From: CAXMST01 sp963793415
GTDB taxonomy: Bacteria; Actinomycetota; Thermoleophilia; Solirubrobacterales; 70-9
Assembly (NCBI GenBank): GCA_963793415.1
Contig: CAWCAC010000002.1
Span: 2,542,001 to 2,606,000 of the forward strand
Length of the DNA stretch: 64,000 bases
Direction: 5' to 3'
The notes below the pieces were generated by a model, which saw only the letters and a program-made list of their open reading frames with translations, had not been told where the DNA came from and did not search any database. Shown here piece after piece: positions 55,016-63,572 of the stretch. Each line of letters opens with the position of its first letter. Position 1 is the first letter of the stretch. Made by a program: the position numbers and the translations under genes.

Positions 55016-55777
55016 CTACCTACCCTTTGGCTTGCAGCCGAACGAGAAGCCGTCAACCGTGGGCGGCGCGTTGCTGAAGAACGTCGTCGCCTGGAACTTC
55101 ATCCGCCTCGGCCTGCATCGGGCCTTGACGTACTTGCTCTTGAAGAGCCTCACTTTGAAGAGGCTGATCGCCCCAGCCGCCAGGGGCGGGATCGAGACGT
55201 CGAGCGACTCCCTGAAGCCCTTGGCCGAACTGCCGTCGGGGCGGCCACGAACCTTGCTCGCCTTCTTTAGTTTGCCGACGAGAATGCTCGCGGAAATTCC
55301 TGCGTAGGGTGCCAGCGGCTTGCTGTAGAGCAGCAGCTTCTTCCCGTCCTCGTTGAAGCCGCTGACCGCGACGGGGATCACCACTGGCCGTGCCCCCGCG
55401 ACGGTCACCTTCGCAAAGCTGGCCCTGGGGTCGGTGACCAGCGAGCGCTTCCCACAGGCCCTGATCGCATCCTTGGTGATCGGCGCGGCCTCGAGACCGG
55501 CCGCGTCGGTCCGGCACCTCTTCGCGGCCGTGGTGTCGATCTTGAACTGCCTCGGCAGATCGAGGATCGTCCGGGTGGCGCTCGGCGGCTGGCCGACGCC
55601 GGGCAGGTTGAAGGTCTTGATGGTGTTCGTGAACTCGACCGGACGCCTCTTCTTCTTCGGCAGCTCCCTCGGCTTAACCTGGCCGACCTCGCTCTGGACG
55701 CTCTCATCGGCCGTGGCGAGGCTGACCACGCCGAACCCCAGCGCCGCGATGACCACAACTGCGACGAACCTGCGCAT
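55016..55777 (-). CDS. secreted protein of cassette 3, unknown function
   Basis: 253 residues. Signal peptide (MRRFVAVVVIAALGFGVVSL, ATADE). The mature protein is very basic with a beta-rich pattern: LPGVGQPPSATRTILDLP, ARPVVIPVAVSGFNEDGKKL, SIPPLAAGAISLFKVRLF and a C-terminal FFSNAPPTVDGFSFGCKPKG. Four Cys could form disulfides. It belongs to a type of exported protein common in Thermoleophilia (recognised from style, not a named family). Sole clear gene of the third array segment. Confidence 0.75.
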   Translation of the reverse strand: MRRFVAVVVIAALGFGVVSLATADESVQSEVGQVKPRELPKKKRRPVEFTNTIKTFNLPGVGQPPSATRTILDLPRQFKIDTTAAKRCRTDAAGLEAAPITKDAIRACGKRSLVTDPRASFAKVTVAGARPVVIPVAVSGFNEDGKKLLLYSKPLAPYAGISASILVGKLKKASKVRGRPDGSSAKGFRESLDVSIPPLAAGAISLFKVRLFKSKYVKARCRPRRMKFQATTFFSNAPPTVDGFSFGCKPKGR

Positions 55778-56197
55778 CTTTTTACCTTCCCTCGCCCCTG
55801 ACCACCTTCCGCGGCCAGGTCCTTAGATAGATGGTAGCCGACCGACCTTCGTGCTCCTGGGTTGCCAGCGCGTCCTTCGTCGTCGGGCGTTTCCACCGAG
55901 GCCAACGCACCCAGCAGTCGCTTGCACAGCACTCCCTCCGAGACATGGCACCGAATCCGCGGCGATTTCTCGGCGTTGCCAAGAACGCGATGCGGCTCCC
56001 CGCTCACCGAAGAATGGCTGAAAGCTACGGGCCGGGTTGGGCTCGAACCAAGGCACTGTGAATTTATGAGTCGGACCCCACGAGGCCTGAACCCCGGGCC
56101 TCGAGATCCAGGGGTGTCTGGGGCTTGGGACCACCGTGGTCCCAAACTCGGTCGGCCCTCAGACAGGGCAAGCCGAGCATCCGGCCTGCCTACTAGG
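55778..56197. other. 420-bp non-coding stretch of cassette 3
   Basis: No convincing gene: the open frames here overlap tRNA-like or low-complexity sequence. It contains a perfect inverted repeat of 10 + 10 bases around one central base at 56125-56145 (TTGGGACCAC and its complement), 52 nt from the tRNA-His 3' end. The promoter region of the 55016-55777 gene must also lie at its left end. Confidence 0.5.
56125..56145. repeat. perfect 10-bp inverted repeat
   Basis: TTGGGACCAC, one central C, then GTGGTCCCAA. No T-run follows on either strand, so it is more like a protein-binding palindrome or recombination-site element than a terminator. Lies just inside the right border of the array. Confidence 0.55.
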
Positions 56198-56271
56198 GGT
56201 GAGCGACGGGACTTGAACCCGCGACCGCCTGGACCACAACCAGGAGCTCTACCAACTGAGCTACGCCCACC
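56198..56271 (-). tRNA. tRNA-His (anticodon GTG)
   Basis: Complete cloverleaf: acceptor GTGGGCG with CGCTCAC, an encoded extra G at position -1 opposite C73 (hallmark of tRNA-His), D-arm GCTCAGTTGGTAGAGC, anticodon arm CCTGG-TTGTGGT-CCAGG with anticodon GTG, T-arm GCGGGTTCAAGTCCCG. CCA not encoded. Its 3' half is the sequence repeated three times to the left. Confidence 0.97.
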
Positions 56272-56319
56272 GCGAGGGTGTGGAATCTAGCGCGGCGGCG
56301 TCGGGGGACCCGGTGTCGA

Positions 56320-56393
56320 TACCCCCGGCAGGACTCGAACCTGCGGCCATCCGCTTAGAAGGCGGACGCTCTATCCAGCTGAGCTACGGGGGC
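56320..56393 (-). tRNA. tRNA-Arg (anticodon TCT)
   Basis: Complete cloverleaf of 74 nt: acceptor GCCCCCG with CGGGGGT (terminal G-U pair), D-arm GCTCAGCTGGATAGAGC, anticodon arm TCCGC-CTTCTAA-GCGGA, T-arm GCAGGTTCGAGTCCTGC. Reads AGA/AGG codons, rare in this GC-rich genome. 48 bp upstream of tRNA-His on the same strand, probably cotranscribed. Confidence 0.96.
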
Positions 56394-56490
56394 CCGGCCG
56401 CCAGCGTAGCGCCGGGTGGAGCGGCCGGTAGGGGGCCGAGAGGGAGCCGCTTCTGCGCGCCCATCCACCCGAAGCGGCATCCTTGCGGGG

Positions 56491-57730
56491 ATGGCGATCA
56501 CCGAGGAGACGGGGACGGCTTCGGGCCTGGCGCGTCACGCCGAGCGCGTGGCGAAGCTCTGCTCGTTCGCCGAGCGCCGAGCCGGCACCGACGCCGAGCG
56601 TCGCGCCGCAGCGTGGATCGCGGATCAGGCTCCGACGGCCGTCGGCGGCGCCCGGGCCGCGATCGAACCTACCTACGTGCACCCGCAGTGGCCGGCCGTC
56701 GGCTTCGCCCACTGCCTGCTCGCGATCGTCGGCAGCCTGCTCGCGGGCGTCTCCCCAATCGCGGCCTTCGCGATCGTCTTCGTCGCAGCGGTGTCCTTCT
56801 ACCTCGACCTGAGCGGGCGCTGGTACCTGCTGCGCTCGCTGCTCTTCTTCCGCCGCGCCTCCCAGAACGTGGTCGTGCCGCCGTTGCCGCAGGAGCCGGA
56901 GCGGCCGCGGGTGATCGTCTGCGCGCACTACGACGCGCCCCTGACCGGGGCCGCCTACAACGGCTGGGCGGTCCGCGCTTTCGCCCGGTTCAGCTCGCTG
57001 TGGCCGGCGCGCACCAGCCCCCAGGCCGTCGCCTTCTGGGCGATCGCGCTGCTGCTGCCGCCGCTCGGGCTGCGGCTCGCCGGCATCGACGCCGACTGGG
57101 TCAGCGCCGCTCAGCTGCCCCAGACCTTCCTGCTCCTGCTCGCCGCGTTCATGTACGGGGAGATCGCGCCTCTCCCCGTCCCCCGGCGCCAACGACAACG
57201 CCTCCGGCGTCGCCGCCGCGCTCGCCGTCGCCGAACAGCTGCGCGAGAGCCCACCACGGGCGCTCGCGGTCTCGCTGCTGTTCTGCGGCGCCGGCGAGAC
57301 GACGCGCGAGGGAGCGCGCTCGTTCCTGCGCGCGCACCGGCGCTCGTTGCCACGCGATGACACGTGGTTGATCGACATCGACTCGGCCGGGCGCGGGACG
57401 CCGCGCTGGGTCGAGCTCGAGGTACCTGCGATCGCGCAGCCCCCTGACAAGGCCCTGGCCGAGATGGCCGCGGCACTGACCGAGGACGACCCCGACCGGC
57501 GCGCGCTGCGGATCGCCCCGGCGTCCACGGCCTCGATCGCCGGCGCCTACGGCTATCCCGCGATCGCGCTGACGGCCCGCCAGGGCGACGGTTTCGTGCC
57601 GGTCGGCCACCACACGCCCGCCGACACCCCGGACGAGGTCGATCCGGAGACGATCGAGGCGGTCGCCGGCCTCGCGGTCGACCTGATCCGGCTGCTCGAC
57701 CGCGACGTCGGGCGCCGCGGCACCGCCTGA
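56491..57730 (+). CDS. M28-family metallopeptidase with membrane segments, +1 frameshift
   Basis: About 412 residues after correcting one base. N-terminal region CSFAERRAGTDAERRAAAWI resembles M28 aminopeptidases; two or more hydrophobic segments follow (GFAHCLLAIVGSLLAGV, IAAFAIVFVAAVSFYLDL). IVCAHYDAPLTG provides the first zinc His and Asp; after the frame change SPGANDNASGVAAALAVAE carries the next metal Asp, then CGAGETTREGARSFL the catalytic Glu. One surplus base near 57169 (GCG, C, CTC); the 1240-nt span is 3n+1. A membrane-tethered aminopeptidase-like enzyme is likely. Confidence 0.82.
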
Positions 57731-57732
57731 CC

Positions 57733-60045
57733 TTGCAGCAGCTGGTCATCGCGGCCTGGAGCCTGCCGCTAGTAGCCCTGCTCGCTGCCGCGTTCGGCTG
57801 GGCCCGTGCCCGCAGGCGCGCGCGAGACGCGATCGGTGGCCCGCTGCCGCGCCGGATGATCGTCCAGGTGACGACGACCGGCGCCCCCGGTGCAGCCGAG
57901 CAGGTGCTGCGCCGACTGCGCGAGATCCAGTCCCCGGTACCGCTCGAGATCTGGGTCGTGGTGGACGAGGGGACGCGAACCGACTTTCGCAGCGCCGACC
58001 GGGTCGTCGTCGTGCCGGCAGCGTTCGAGTGCCGCGCGCGGGCCAAGGGCCGTGCGCTCGAGTGGGCGCGGCTCGAGCGCCTGCGGCAGGGAATCGCCGG
58101 CGCCGACGTCAAGGTGCTGCTGCTCGACGACGACAGCGTCCCAACCCCCGCGTACCTGCAGATGGCGCTCCAGGCCGACGCCGACATCGCCCAGGGAATG
58201 ATCGCCCCGCGCAACCACTACGGCCGCCCGCTCTCCCATCTCGACGACCTGCGCCCGATCCACTGCCTGGCGGTCTGCTCGTGGGCACAGGGCAGCGGGC
58301 GGCCGGTCCACGTGCACGGCGAGGGCCTCTGCGTACGCGCCTCGGCCGAGCACGCCGTCGGCTGGGACAACGCCGGTGCGGCCCTGGCCGAGGATCTCGT
58401 CTTCGGGCAGCGGGCGGCGGCAGCCGGGCTCAGCTGGGCGTTTCTCCCGGCCGCCGTCGAGATCACCTCGCCCTGGAGCTCGGGCGCCTTCGTCACCCAG
58501 CGCCGCCGCTGGTCCTGGGGCACCGTTCAGGCGCTGCCGAAGTTGCCGCTCGCCGCCGCCGTGCGAATCGTCGCCTTCTACGTGATCACTCTCGGGGCCT
58601 TCGTGCTCTCGATCTACGGCGCGGTCGAGGCACTCGCCTCGGGCAGGGAGATCGCCGGGCCCTGGGGTGTGGCACTGGCGGCCTGGCTCGGGCTCTTCGG
58701 CCTCGCCGGCTGGATCGGCTCCCGCGGCCGGCCCGGCCAGGCGCTGCTCGCGATCGCGCTCGCCTGGCCCTCGGCAGTCGTAAACGCGCTGATCGTTCCC
58801 GTCGCCCTGCTGCTCGGGCCGCCACGCAGATTCCGCACGATCCTGAAGCTGCCGCCCGAGCGCCGGCGCCGACTCGCGCCCATCCGGCGCGCCGCCCAGG
58901 CGTCCTTGATCGCGGCCGCAGCGACCCTGCTGGCGATCCCGGCCGCTGCCTCGATGGCGACGACCCTGAGCCGCGCCGACGCCGGCCCGACCGCCTGGAC
59001 GACCATCGCCGAACGGCCCCTGGACCGCGTCACCGAAGGTCTCCTGCGGGCCGGTCACGGCAGCTCCGAGCCGAGCGGCGCCGTCGCTGCCGGGCCCGAC
59101 CTGCGCCGGGCAATCACGGTGATGGTCTACGGCAACGACCCCTACTTCGAGCTCAAGGCCCGGCGCCTGCTGAACCGGCTCTCGGGCCTCGGCGTGACCG
59201 GTGTCTCGATGACGGTGCCGATCTTCACCTCCGGCCTCGACGCGAACGAGGTGCACATCGATCCGGAGCTGACGCCGTCCCGGCAGCGGATCCTCTACTT
59301 CGCGAGGGCGGCCCACATGCGCGGGATGACGGTGACGCTGAGTCCGCTGCTCGACGAGCGCATCCTCGCCAGGCAGGGCGGCTGGCGCGGCGCGCTACAG
59401 CCCAGCGACGGCTCGGCCTGGTTCAGCGACTACGCGGGCCTGCTGTCACGCTTCGCGTCGATCGCCGAGCGCGGCGCGTTCGAGGGCCTCAACGTCGGGA
59501 CCGAGTTCGAGAGCCTCTCGCGCAATCCGCGCTGGCGGCGCGTGCTGCGCGCCGTCCGCGATCGCTACGACGGCACGGTCTCCTACGCGATGGTCGGCAC
59601 CCGCGTGCTCGACCCGCGCCTGCCGTGGCTGCTGCACAACGTCGACCTCGTCGGGATCAACGCCTGGTACCAACTGGAGCTGCCCGACGGCGCCCGCCGG
59701 CCGGCGATCAGCCGCGAGCTGCGGCCCTGGATCGGGGCTGTTGACCGCTTCCGCGAGGCGCTCGGCAAGCCGATCACGATCACCGAGACGGGCAGCCGCT
59801 CGCGGGCCGGCGCCTATCGGCATCCGGCGCGCGAGGCCCCCGGCAAGCCGGTCGACCTCGCCGCCCAGGCGCGGGTTTACGACGCGATCTGCCGGTTCAG
59901 CGCGGAGATCGACGCCGACGGCCTGATCTGGTGGGCGACGACGCCGGATCCGCCTGCCGACCCGGCGAGCGATCGCAGCTTCGACCCGCTCGGCAAGCCG
60001 GCCGAGGGCGAGATCAGGAAGTGCGGGCCGTCGTTGCCGCGCTGA
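57733..60045 (+). CDS. membrane glycosyltransferase (GT2-like) fused to a glycoside hydrolase-like domain
   Basis: 770 residues. Residues 3-22 form a membrane anchor. A family-2-like glycosyltransferase domain spans about 40-275, with DDDS (metal), a base region AEDLVFGQRAAAAG and the QRRRWSWG (QxxRW-type) motif. Several membrane helices follow at about 280-410. The C-terminal part from about 455 is a TIM-barrel glycosidase-like domain (ITVMVYGNDPYFELKARR ... GLNVGTEFESLSRN ... VDLVGINAWYQLEL ... KPITITETGSRS), recalling GH113 mannanases, with Glu residues in GTEFE and TETGS as candidate catalysts. A polysaccharide made by one half and trimmed by the other is inferred. The glucan or mannan identity is unknown. 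Confidence 0.82.
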   Translation: MQQLVIAAWSLPLVALLAAAFGWARARRRARDAIGGPLPRRMIVQVTTTGAPGAAEQVLRRLREIQSPVPLEIWVVVDEGTRTDFRSADRVVVVPAAFECRARAKGRALEWARLERLRQGIAGADVKVLLLDDDSVPTPAYLQMALQADADIAQGMIAPRNHYGRPLSHLDDLRPIHCLAVCSWAQGSGRPVHVHGEGLCVRASAEHAVGWDNAGAALAEDLVFGQRAAAAGLSWAFLPAAVEITSPWSSGAFVTQRRRWSWGTVQALPKLPLAAAVRIVAFYVITLGAFVLSIYGAVEALASGREIAGPWGVALAAWLGLFGLAGWIGSRGRPGQALLAIALAWPSAVVNALIVPVALLLGPPRRFRTILKLPPERRRRLAPIRRAAQASLIAAAATLLAIPAAASMATTLSRADAGPTAWTTIAERPLDRVTEGLLRAGHGSSEPSGAVAAGPDLRRAITVMVYGNDPYFELKARRLLNRLSGLGVTGVSMTVPIFTSGLDANEVHIDPELTPSRQRILYFARAAHMRGMTVTLSPLLDERILARQGGWRGALQPSDGSAWFSDYAGLLSRFASIAERGAFEGLNVGTEFESLSRNPRWRRVLRAVRDRYDGTVSYAMVGTRVLDPRLPWLLHNVDLVGINAWYQLELPDGARRPAISRELRPWIGAVDRFREALGKPITITETGSRSRAGAYRHPAREAPGKPVDLAAQARVYDAICRFSAEIDADGLIWWATTPDPPADPASDRSFDPLGKPAEGEIRKCGPSLPR

Positions 60046-60069
60046 GCGGCTGCGGACCCGCGAGCGCGC

Positions 60070-60468
60070 CTACGCCCGGGGCGGAACGAGGCCGAGGGCC
60101 TCGAAGCGCTTGCCCATCTCCTCCTTGAGCACGTTGAGGCCGCTCAGCGGCCGCACCATCACCTTGAGCTCGGTGATCAGGCCCTCGTCGTCGAAGGTGA
60201 GCAGGTCGAGCCCGTCGACCTCGCGGTCGCCGACGCTGGCGTGGAAGATCAGCGCCGCCGCGTTCTCGTTCTCGAATCGGTGCACGTACTCGAAGTCGTC
60301 GCCGAAGACCTTCATCGCACCCTCGGCGAGGATCGTCAGCACGACCTCCTTGCCCTCGTAGGGGGCGAAGACGACCGGACTCAGGAACCTGGCGTCCTCG
60401 GCGAACAGAGGCTCGAGCGCCTCGCGGGTACGGGTGTGCACGGCCTCTACAAAAGCGTCGCTCTTCAT
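60070..60468 (-). CDS. NTF2/SnoaL-like protein
   Basis: 132 residues with the cone-shaped NTF2-like pattern: a helical start (FVEAVHTRTREALEPLFAEDARFLSPVV), YEGKEVVLTILAEGAMKVF, VHRFENENAAALIFHASVGDREVDGLDLLTFD and a final helix. Members can be small isomerases, hydrolases or ligand-binding proteins; no catalytic pair is evident. ATG 60468. Near the HMG-CoA lyase gene, so a role in acyl or ketone metabolism is possible but unproven. Confidence 0.75.
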   Translation of the reverse strand: MKSDAFVEAVHTRTREALEPLFAEDARFLSPVVFAPYEGKEVVLTILAEGAMKVFGDDFEYVHRFENENAAALIFHASVGDREVDGLDLLTFDDEGLITELKVMVRPLSGLNVLKEEMGKRFEALGLVPPRA

Positions 60469-60531
60469 GGGCCGGACACTACTCCCCGCCTCCGGGACGA
60501 GTCAGAGCGAGCGCCGACGTCGCCGGCGGGC

Positions 60532-61452
60532 TCAGGCGCGGTGCCAGTCGACCGGGCCGGCCTTGAGCACGTGGGCTCCGAGCGGGCGGCCGAGCAGCTT
60601 CTGCACGGCGCCCGAGGCCTCGAGCAGCCGGGGCAGGTCGATGCCGGTCTCGACGCCCATCTCGTGCAGCATCGAGACGAGGTCCTCGGTCGAGACGTTG
60701 CCGGTCGAGCCGGGCGGCACCGGGCAGCCGCCGAGCTCGCCGAAGCTCGACTCGAACGAGGTGACACCGCGCTCGAGCGCGGCGAGGGCGTTGGCGAGAC
60801 CCTGTCCGCGGGTGTTGTGGAAGTGGGCGGTGAGCTCGACCCCGTCGAGCCGCTCGAACGCCTCACCGAAGAACTCGCCTACCTGGCGCGGGTTCGCCAT
60901 TCCGGTCGTGTCGCCGAAGCCGATCTCCTCGCAACCGAAGCCGCGCAGCCTCGTGGCGATCTCCATCACCCGCTCCCGGCAGACCTCGCCCTCGTAGGGG
61001 CAGCCGAACGAGGTCGCGATCACGCCCTCGCAGCGGAGCCCGGCCTCGGTCGCGCGGGCGACGACCCGTTCGAGGCCCTCGAGCGACTCGGCGATCGAGC
61101 GGTTCACGTTCTTGCGATTGTGGGTCTCCGAGGCGGAGAGGAAGACGCTGATCTCGTCGAAGCGGTCGCGTACCTCGAGCGCGTTTTCGAGCCCGCGCTC
61201 GTTCGGGATCAGGACCGAGTAGGCGAGCCCGTCGAGGCGCTCGATTCCCTCCAGCACCTCGCCGCCGTCGGCGAGTTGCGGGATCACGTCGGGGCGGACG
61301 AAGGAGGCGACCTCGATGCGGCTGAAGCCGGCATCGGCGAGCATCCCGATCAGGCGCACCTTCTCGCCGGTCGGGATTACCTCGGGCTCGTTCTGGAAGC
61401 CGTCGCGGGGGCCGACCTCTCGGACGCGGACCCGCTCCGGCCAGGCGGTCAC
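60532..61452 (-). CDS. hydroxymethylglutaryl-CoA lyase
   Basis: 306-residue TIM-barrel lyase splitting HMG-CoA into acetyl-CoA and acetoacetate, as in leucine degradation. Signatures: REVGPRDGFQNEP (metal Asp and substrate Arg), SFVRPDVIPQLAD, SETHNRKNVNRS, IATSFGCPYEG, FGDTTGMANPRQV, TAHFHNTRGQGLANALAAL (metal His pair) and GELGGCPVPPGSTGNVSTEDLV (catalytic Cys). Starts at ATG 61452 and lies two bases after the thioesterase stop on the same strand, so the two are one operon. Confidence 0.94.
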   Translation of the reverse strand: MTAWPERVRVREVGPRDGFQNEPEVIPTGEKVRLIGMLADAGFSRIEVASFVRPDVIPQLADGGEVLEGIERLDGLAYSVLIPNERGLENALEVRDRFDEISVFLSASETHNRKNVNRSIAESLEGLERVVARATEAGLRCEGVIATSFGCPYEGEVCRERVMEIATRLRGFGCEEIGFGDTTGMANPRQVGEFFGEAFERLDGVELTAHFHNTRGQGLANALAALERGVTSFESSFGELGGCPVPPGSTGNVSTEDLVSMLHEMGVETGIDLPRLLEASGAVQKLLGRPLGAHVLKAGPVDWHRA

Positions 61453-61453
61453 C

Positions 61454-61858
61454 TCAGGCCTCCTGCCGCGGCACCCCGACGACGCGCCGCTGGTGGGTGC
61501 CGACGCCGATCGTGCGCTCGCCCTCGAGCACCTCGACGTCGAAGAAGAGCTTGCGGCCGTCGCGGAAGTCGGTCAGCTTCGCGCGGGTAGTGCAGGTCGC
61601 GCCCTCGGCCGCACCGGAGACGTGTTTGACGCAGACCTCGAAGCCGACGGTCGCCGAACCGTCGGGCAGGTGCTCGTAGGCGAGCACCGCGCAGGTCCGC
61701 TCCATCATCCCGATCATCCCCGGCGTCGAGAGGACCGAGGCGCCGAGCGTGCCGCCGACGTCGGTCAGCAGCAGGTCCTCGACGACGAAGTCGTCGCTGC
61801 GCTCGGCGCCTATCTCGAGCGGCGAGCCGTCGCCTCTGCGGGGTGCGGGAAGATCCAC
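61454..61858 (-). CDS. FlK-type hotdog thioesterase
   Basis: 134 residues from GTG 61858. Hotdog fold like fluoroacetyl-CoA thioesterase: VGGTLGASVLSTPGMIGMMERTCAVLAYEHL (Thr/Ser and Glu of the active site), TVGFEVCVKHVSGAAEG (His), then RAKLTDFRDGRKLFFDVEVLEGERTIGVGTH. FlK itself acts on fluoroacetyl-CoA, but relatives act on other short acyl-CoAs; here a role in acyl-CoA housekeeping with the adjacent HMG-CoA lyase is more likely. The longer open frame upstream is divergent-promoter sequence. Confidence 0.85.
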   Translation of the reverse strand: MDLPAPRRGDGSPLEIGAERSDDFVVEDLLLTDVGGTLGASVLSTPGMIGMMERTCAVLAYEHLPDGSATVGFEVCVKHVSGAAEGATCTTRAKLTDFRDGRKLFFDVEVLEGERTIGVGTHQRRVVGVPRQEA

Positions 61859-61947
61859 GCCGGAGACGTTATCCGGTGCCGATAGCCGTGCGCGACCGTC
61901 CGCGCCCGGCCGCACCGGGAATGGAGGCGGTGACTAGACTCGCCGCG

Positions 61948-62652
61948 ATGAACGACTCCCCCGCCGCCGTCAGCCCAGTTCCGATCCTCGGGGGCACAGG
62001 AGCGCTCGGCTACGGCCTCGCCCTGCGCTGGGCCAGCGCCGGCGTTCCGGTCGTGATCGGCTCCCGCGAGCCGGCCCGCGCAGAGGAGGCCGCCCGACGC
62101 GTCGAGGCCGAAGTGCCGGATGCCCGGGTCGAGGGGCTCGGCAACGAGGAGGCCGCCGCGCGCGGACCGATCGCCTTCCTCACGGTCCCCTTCCGAGCCC
62201 AATCGGAGACGCTCAACAACCTTCGAGGCGCGTTGCAGCCGGGTCAGATCCTCGTCGACTGCACGGTTCCGCTCGCCGCCGCCGTCAGCGGCAAGGCAAC
62301 CCGTTCGCTCGGCGTCTGGCAGGGCTCGGCCGCCCAGCAGGCACAGGAGATGGTCCCCGACGGCGTCACCGTCGTCTCGGCACTGCACACGGTCGGTGCG
62401 CCGCAGCTCTCCAACCTCGACCAACCGCTCGGCGAGGACGTCCTGATCTGCGGCGACAAGAAGGCCGACAAGGCGCCCGTCGCACACCTGATCGAGCGGA
62501 TCGACGGGCTGCGCGCGATCAACGCCGGCCCGCTCGAGATGGCGCGGATCGCGGAGCAGCTGACGCCACTGCTGATCTCGGTCAACGTCCGCTACAAGGC
62601 CCACGCCGGCTTCCGGCTGACCGACCTCGACGCAGCCGGGCATTGGGACTGA
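61948..62652 (+). CDS. npdG: NADPH-dependent F420 reductase
   Basis: 234 residues from ATG 61948. Rossmann motif PILGGTGALGYGLALRWASAG, then GSREPARAEEAARR (NADPH phosphate), VDCTVPLAAAVSGK, GSAAQQAQEMVPDGV and the C-terminal LISVNVRYKAHAGFRLT typical of NpdG. Transfers hydride between NADPH and coenzyme F420. The cofD gene follows with a 10-nt overlap, confirming an F420 context. Divergent from the thioesterase gene. Confidence 0.93.
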   Translation: MNDSPAAVSPVPILGGTGALGYGLALRWASAGVPVVIGSREPARAEEAARRVEAEVPDARVEGLGNEEAAARGPIAFLTVPFRAQSETLNNLRGALQPGQILVDCTVPLAAAVSGKATRSLGVWQGSAAQQAQEMVPDGVTVVSALHTVGAPQLSNLDQPLGEDVLICGDKKADKAPVAHLIERIDGLRAINAGPLEMARIAEQLTPLLISVNVRYKAHAGFRLTDLDAAGHWD

Positions 62653-63572
62653 ACGCGGTCCTCCTCGCGGGCGGGACGGGCGGCGCCAAGCTCGCCGCCG
62701 GCGCGCAGGCGGAGATCGGCTCGGGCCTGTCGGTGATCGCCAACACTGGCGATGACATCGAGGCGCTCGGCGTCCACGTCTCCCCCGACCCCGACCTCTG
62801 CACCTACTGGCTCAGCGGCGAGATCGACCCCGAGCGGGGCTGGGGCATCAAGGACGACTCGTTCACGGTCTTCGAGCGGCTCGTCAAGCTCGGCGCTCCG
62901 GACTGGTTCGGGCTCAGCGACCGCGATCTCGCGACCTGCCTGCGCCGGCGCGCGCTGCTCGACTCCGGCGTCCGGCTGACCGAGGCCCAGCTCGAGATCG
63001 GCCGCGCCCTCGGCCTCGAGGCGGCGGTGCTACCGATGTGCGATGCGCCCGTGCGGACCCGGGTCAGGGTGCCCGGCGCCGGCTGGCGCGAGTTCCAGCA
63101 GTACCTCGTGCAGGACCGGGCCGAGCCCGAGATCGAGGAGGTCGAGTTCGCCGGCATCGCCGACGCCGCCCCGAGCCCTGAGGTCGTCGCGGCCGTCGAA
63201 GCCGCGGACGCGATCGTGATCGGCCCCTCGAACCCGGTGATCTCGATCGGGCCGATCCTCGCCGTCCCCGGAATGCGGGAGCTGCTGGCCGGGTCGAGCG
63301 CTCCGGTCGTAGCCGTAAGCCCGTTCGTCGCCGGCAAGGTGATCAAGGGCCCGACCGACAAGTTCATGCGCGCGATCGGGCAGCAGCCGTCGGCGGCCGG
63401 CGTCGCTCGCGCCTACGAGGGCGTGATCGACGGGATCGTCGTCGATGCCGCCGACCCCGAGCCGCCACCCGAGGGTGTCCGCTCCGCCGTCTTCGACACG
63501 CTCATGGACGGCGCTGAGCGGCGAAGCGAAGTGGCCGCCGCAACGCTTGCCTTCGCGGAGGAGCTGCGCTGA
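62643..63572 (+). CDS. cofD: 2-phospho-L-lactate (or phosphoenolpyruvate) transferase of F420 synthesis
   Basis: 309 residues, transfers the phosphoryl-carrying three-carbon unit to the deazaflavin Fo to give (dehydro-)F420-0. GGTGGAKLAAG at the N-terminus, NTGDDIEALGVHVSPDPDLCTYWLSG, WFGLSDRDLATC, VIGPSNPVISIGPILAVPGM and SPFVAGKVIKGPTDKFM are family landmarks. In actinobacteria the donor is thought to come from phosphoenolpyruvate. TTG 62643 start overlapping npdG by ten bases; the stop overlaps the next ATG by one base, so all three genes are coupled. Confidence 0.94.
   Translation: MGLNAVLLAGGTGGAKLAAGAQAEIGSGLSVIANTGDDIEALGVHVSPDPDLCTYWLSGEIDPERGWGIKDDSFTVFERLVKLGAPDWFGLSDRDLATCLRRRALLDSGVRLTEAQLEIGRALGLEAAVLPMCDAPVRTRVRVPGAGWREFQQYLVQDRAEPEIEEVEFAGIADAAPSPEVVAAVEAADAIVIGPSNPVISIGPILAVPGMRELLAGSSAPVVAVSPFVAGKVIKGPTDKFMRAIGQQPSAAGVARAYEGVIDGIVVDAADPEPPPEGVRSAVFDTLMDGAERRSEVAAATLAFAEELR

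Larger units (their letters stand above)
51377..56271. mobile_element. tandem tRNA-His-bounded cassette array (three segments, no integrase)
   Basis: Three partial copies of the tRNA-His 3' half (51377, 53894, 54775) and one intact tRNA-His (56198) share the same orientation and divide the region into segments of about 2.5, 0.9 and 1.4 kb. Each partial copy matches the intact gene from the acceptor end to the anticodon loop, then diverges into a shared block of 10-nt-phased CTCAGGT repeats. This is the expected structure of successive integrations into a tRNA 3' end by one integrase specificity. Cargo: a small helical protein, an APH/AAA kinase and surface-protein remnants; a lipoprotein; and a secreted protein. 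No recombinase gene lies within it, so mobilisation would be in trans or the array is a relic. Confidence 0.75.
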
